Positions 63,900 to 64,000 of a stretch of 64,000 nt of DNA are shown piece by piece. This DNA comes from Euborellia annulipes (Eukaryota > Arthropoda > Insecta > Dermaptera > Anisolabididae), in NCBI GenBank assembly GCA_023213315.1, contig JAKCPI010007782.1:62001-126000 (forward strand), written 5' to 3'. The translations under genes and the position numbers were made by a program. The notes under the pieces are model-generated. The model was not told the origin of the DNA and did no database searches. It was given only the letters and a program-made list of their open reading frames with translations. The stretch's first letter is position 1. Each line of letters starts with the position of its first letter.

Positions 63900-64000
63900 G
63901 GTGATGGGGGAGGGATATAGAAATATACCTTTTAAAGATTTTTTATAAAATAATTGATTTATGAATTTCATTCAAAATTGTTAGAGAGAGATTTTGAGAA
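63900..64000 (+). repeat. HLE internal fragment, cut by window end
   Basis: 'aatataccttttaaagatt' and 'aataattgatttatgaattt' to 'gagattttgagaa', collinear with HLE interiors. Confidence 0.6.

Overview
This 64-kb window looks like intron and intergenic DNA of an AT-rich, repeat-crowded animal genome, most likely an arthropod. The evidence is non-LTR retrotransposon remnants with metazoan-type reverse transcriptase C-termini, tRNA-headed SINEs, many hAT/Harbinger-type MITEs, Penelope-like relics and metazoan splice signals. There are no bacterial-style genes or operons, no CRISPR array and no complete protein-coding gene. I could not assign a species. Nearly all open frames longer than 60 codons lie inside repeats or low-complexity DNA and are not genes.

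Gene content. On the minus strand I see short segments with a good 3' splice site, an open frame and a good 5' splice site: 59155-59097 (59 nt), 57854-57739 (116 nt from an ATG), 39859-39806 (54 nt), and a 141-nt exon present twice, at 13182-13042 and 4474-4334, differing by one synonymous base. The two upstream exons both end in phase 2 and the 141-nt exon begins in phase 2, so they can be read as alternative starts spliced to a shared exon. Weaker candidates are at 14146-14053, 36909-36789 and 45695-45534. CpG-richer, promoter-like islands with TGACGTCA (CRE) boxes and minus-strand 5' splice sites lie at 28.46-28.96, 44.14-44.42 and 46.19-46.70 kb. The simplest picture is one long minus-strand gene with several promoters or first exons, entering from above 59 kb and leaving below 4.3 kb. 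I do not recognise the protein.

Repeats. Names used here: 'HLE' is a roughly 0.6-0.9 kb non-autonomous element starting TCTGGTGTGAC and ending GGTAAGAGAAAGT. It has a long hairpin at its start, a shorter one at its end, inverted ACTTTCTCTTACCT motifs near both ends and a CA/GACA microsatellite in the middle, an architecture like the DINE-1/Helentron group. More than twenty copies or fragments occur; + orientation means the TCTGGTGTGAC end comes first. 'SINE-A' is a tRNA-headed SINE (A box near TGGTGTAGAGG, B box GGTTCGGACCC, tail rich in GTGTGAATG then poly-A). 'SINE-B' is a second tRNA-headed family (B box GGTTCGAGTTC). Seven hAT MITEs have recognisable 8-bp target duplications, six of them in the first 11.3 kb.

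The most interesting signal is a set of palindromic Penelope-like relics whose arms carry hammerhead-ribozyme-like cores: CTGANGA, a helix II that covaries between families, GAAA, a 2-bp self-complementary helix III (ACGT or AGCT) and a UH site. They lie at 9.4, 13.7, 17.9, 21.8, 27.5, 39.5 (a head-to-head pair) and 61.4 kb. Nearly all carry one extra T between the CTGANGA box and helix II.

Layout: 0-24 kb is dense nested repeats plus the duplicated exon. 24-38 kb is mostly AT-rich unique DNA with LINE relics and a promoter-like island. 38.5-42.3 kb is ribozyme-bearing palindromes and nested SINE-B/HLE. 44-47 kb is the GC-rich promoter/first-exon zone. 47-57 kb is MITEs, SINEs and a tRNA-like palindrome. 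57-60 kb carries two candidate exons. 60-64 kb is AT-rich DNA ending in a Harbinger-type element.
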